Assembly: GCA_030641695.1 (NCBI GenBank)
Contig: DAOWGY010000124.1
Location: 1 to 15,526 of the forward strand
Direction: 5' to 3'
DNA from: Gammaproteobacteria bacterium
Lineage (GTDB): Bacteria > Pseudomonadota > Gammaproteobacteria > Steroidobacterales > Woeseiaceae
DNA length: 15,526 nucleotides
The translations under genes and the position numbers were made by a program. The notes under the pieces are model-generated. The model was given only the letters and a program-made list of their open reading frames with translations. It was not told the DNA's origin and ran no database searches. Positions 13,932 to 15,526 of this stretch are shown here, piece after piece; within the stretch, counting starts at the first letter, position 1; each line of letters starts with the position of its first letter.

Positions 13932-14997
13932 ACTTCAGCTTATAAGAAAGCACGCGATCGGTGACTCGCTGGTCCGCCGCCATACCACCTACAGTGAGCC
14001 ACTTGCCTGCGAACGGGACGAGTCCGCGATGATCCATGGTCGCTTCGCCATCAATCGCGACGACTTGCCAGTCCTGCTCGTCGATATCGAATAGCAGCGC
14101 GCCCGGCGCCGGCTGCGACGGCTCGCCGTTGTAGCCAACGCCATTGAAGTTATAAGGGTTTTCGCTGCCGCCGATAAACAGCACGACATTTGCCGCCGGG
14201 ATTCCGGCCGCGGCCATTCGATATCGCGGCAGTCCGGGATGGAACTTGATGGTGCGCCAATCAATGCGGCGGCTATCGTCGTTGTCGATGAGGCCAAGCA
14301 AGCAATCCGGCACGGCCACGAAGTCTCGACGGCGATCGCTGTGCGCTTCGATTGCGACGCCGTCGCAATAAACGATCGTGTTACCAACTATTCCACCGGC
14401 ATGCCCGAAGACGCCGGGGCCGGGCGTCGGCGTCGCCTGTACCCAGGCATCCGTTTTCGTATCGTAGCGCTGTACCAGGTTGACGTTGCCGAGATCGTGC
14501 CAGCCGCTGATCAGGTAGATGTAACGATCCGCGTAAGTTACGGCGACGGCGTCGTCGACGGGAACCGGCATCACAGCGCGCTCGTCAAATTCGCGTGTGC
14601 GCGGATCGAAGGCATGTGTCCAGGGCGTGGATACCTCCGCTCCGTCCTCGGCAACCGTGTAGCCGCCGAATACGAATATGAGCCCATCGGCAGCAGCCGC
14701 GACTGACGCAAGCCTGCCGGCACCACCAGGCACGGGCTCGGCCTCTTTCCATCGTTTTGACCTCGAGTCGAAAACGAAGGTCGTAGCAAGCGTGTCTGCG
14801 TGATTTTTGTTTTCGCCGAGGCCGTTGAAGCTCACGACGTATTCACGGCGCCCCACTTTGAGGGCCGCAACGGCGTTGTTGGTCACGGCAACGGGCAGCG
14901 GTGGTAACGACGATACCGAGGTAATCGTCATGGCATCGTCACCAAGCACGCTGCCGCAGCAGCAGCACAACAAAACCAGAAACGGGATTTTCGCCAT
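13930..14997 (-). CDS. Exported kelch-repeat beta-propeller protein
   Basis: The 355-aa product starts with a signal peptide containing four consecutive cysteines (MAKIPFLVLLCCCCGSVLG, probable cleavage before DDAM). The rest shows kelch-like blades with the typical hydrophobic run ending in GG or SG followed by a W/aromatic segment: LIFVFGGYT, YIYLISGWHD, NVVLFIGGSENPYN and KWLTVGGMA, alternating with DSRSKRWKEAEPVPGG and DTKTDAWVQATPTPG. Families with this fold include N-acetylneuraminate mutarotase (NanM) and galactose-oxidase-like proteins, but no catalytic signature is clear, so the function stays open. It probably acts in the periplasm or on the surface. The cysteine run does not form a clean lipobox. 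The start has no strong Shine-Dalgarno. Its stop codon sits in the T-tract of the opposing terminator. Confidence 0.85.
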   Translation of the reverse strand: MAKIPFLVLLCCCCGSVLGDDAMTITSVSSLPPLPVAVTNNAVAALKVGRREYVVSFNGLGENKNHADTLATTFVFDSRSKRWKEAEPVPGGAGRLASVAAAADGLIFVFGGYTVAEDGAEVSTPWTHAFDPRTREFDERAVMPVPVDDAVAVTYADRYIYLISGWHDLGNVNLVQRYDTKTDAWVQATPTPGPGVFGHAGGIVGNTIVYCDGVAIEAHSDRRRDFVAVPDCLLGLIDNDDSRRIDWRTIKFHPGLPRYRMAAAGIPAANVVLFIGGSENPYNFNGVGYNGEPSQPAPGALLFDIDEQDWQVVAIDGEATMDHRGLVPFAGKWLTVGGMAADQRVTDRVLSYKLK

Positions 14998-15037
14998 CTG
15001 CGGAGTCTAATACGCTCGCAGTCCAATAAATTAGTCG

Positions 15038-15067
15038 TTGCTAAATTAACATACACTAATGTATTAT
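15038..15067 (+). promoter_or_regulatory. Candidate promoter with embedded operator for the ArsR-type gene
   Basis: TTGCTA (15038-15043) and TATTAT (15062-15067) are separated by 18 nt and could be a sigma-70 promoter for the gene at 15109. Inside lies the dyad ATACA-CTAA-TGTAT (15051-15064), which overlaps the -10. A second weaker dyad, TTAG-N6-CTAA (15031-15044), overlaps the -35. The region is far more AT-rich than its surroundings. This layout fits autorepression by an ArsR-family protein; it is inferred, not shown. Confidence 0.5.
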
Positions 15068-15108
15068 TCGACAGACCAGGTCGGTGGAATTGAGGGACTC
15101 GGACGCCC

Positions 15109-15459
15109 ATGGATAATCAGCAGATCAGTGACGAACCGCTGCACCAGATGCAGACCCACGCAGCGGACGCCGCTACCCTGATGCGCGCATTCGGCAACGA
15201 GAGCCGGCTCATGATCCTGTGCGCACTCGCAGCCGGTGAGCACTCGGTTTCAGAGCTCAACGAGATCATCCCGCTAAGCCAGTCGGCACTATCGCAACAA
15301 CTTGCGCGGTTACGTCGCGAGGGTCTGGTAACGACACGGCGCGAGTCGCAGGTCATCCACTACTCGCTCTGCGAAGGGCCCGCCGATCGCGTTATCAACG
15401 TATTGCACGACATTTTCTGTGCCCCTGCCGGCGCAGAAAACACTGAGGAGAATCTTTGA
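15109..15459 (+). CDS. ArsR-family repressor, SqrR/BigR/YgaV-like, probable persulfide sensor
   Basis: This 116-aa winged-helix protein has the ArsR core (LMRAFGNESRLMILCALAAGEHSVSELNE, then recognition helix LSQSALSQQLARLRREGLVTTRRESQVIHYSL). Two cysteines, C38 and C104, are 66 residues apart and sit at the positions of the C41/C107 and C42/C108 pairs of SqrR and BigR. In those proteins the cysteines form a disulfide or polysulfide bridge that releases DNA (family knowledge). No metal-binding CVC motif of the ArsR/SmtB metal sensors is present. An extra cysteine, C88, is specific to this protein. The stop codon overlaps the next start by one base (TGATG), so it is the first gene of an operon. 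Likely role: derepression of sulfide/reactive-sulfur genes downstream. Confidence 0.87.
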   Translation: MDNQQISDEPLHQMQTHAADAATLMRAFGNESRLMILCALAAGEHSVSELNEIIPLSQSALSQQLARLRREGLVTTRRESQVIHYSLCEGPADRVINVLHDIFCAPAGAENTEENL

Positions 15460-15526
15460 TGGACACGAACTTCGGCTTCGGCAAGCTCGTCGACCGCTCA
15501 TTCGACGAGGCAGTTGAGGCGGTAAC
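15459..15526 (+). CDS. N-terminal fragment of a DUF302-like protein (3' end outside window)
   Basis: The ATG at 15459 shares its A with the stop codon of the ArsR-type gene and has GAGGAG about 8 nt upstream. Only 22 residues are visible (MDTNFGFGKLVDRSFDEAVEAV). The VDRSFDEAVEAV stretch resembles the start of DUF302 proteins, which are small proteins often found near sulfur-metabolism genes. The frame is open to the window edge. The family call rests on very little sequence. Confidence 0.6.
   Translation, partial: MDTNFGFGKLVDRSFDEAVEAV

Overview
The window looks like a chromosomal segment of a free-living, aerobic, moderately GC-rich proteobacterium, most likely a gammaproteobacterium. Reasons: malate synthase G (rather than A) sits beside isocitrate lyase, the protein sequences align closely by eye with gamma- and betaproteobacterial families, and REP-type palindromes of the pseudomonad/xanthomonad style are present. 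Genus cannot be assigned from the sequence alone. There are 14 protein genes, two cut by the window edges. I see no tRNA, rRNA, CRISPR array, prophage or insertion sequence, and no gene-free stretch over 300 bases.

Left part (1-4241): a large secreted FG-GAP/VCBS-repeat protein runs leftwards off the window. Divergent from it, a SAM-dependent methyltransferase overlaps by 34 nt with a two-HKD cardiolipin synthase.

Centre (4242-10324, all minus strand): aceA (isocitrate lyase), glcB (malate synthase G), modA, modB and modC follow each other with short or no gaps. The two glyoxylate-shunt enzymes are separated by three REP-like palindromes. The molybdate importer starts 5 nt after the glcB stop. 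modA has a clear signal-peptide coding sequence but no ATG, GTG or TTG in front of it; the expected start codon reads ATA.

Divergent from aceA is a RamB/ScfR-type XRE regulator. The shared 5' region carries three direct repeats of AATTTCACA at an exact 14-bp period, over and just upstream of a TATAAT box for aceA. This is the likely operator that ties acetate/fatty-acid status to the shunt.

Right part (12014-15526): an AraC-type regulator with an arabinose-binding-like N-terminal region is divergent from a 232-aa protein I cannot identify, which ends in a strong intrinsic terminator. A secreted kelch beta-propeller protein comes next on the minus strand. Last is a two-gene start of an operon: an ArsR-family repressor whose two cysteines have the spacing of the persulfide sensors SqrR/BigR, translationally coupled to a DUF302-like protein that leaves the window.

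No wholly new multi-gene system is evident. The points most worth checking are the ATA start of modA, the 14-bp iterated operator, the linkage of the glyoxylate shunt with molybdate import, and the putative sulfur-responsive operon at the right edge.
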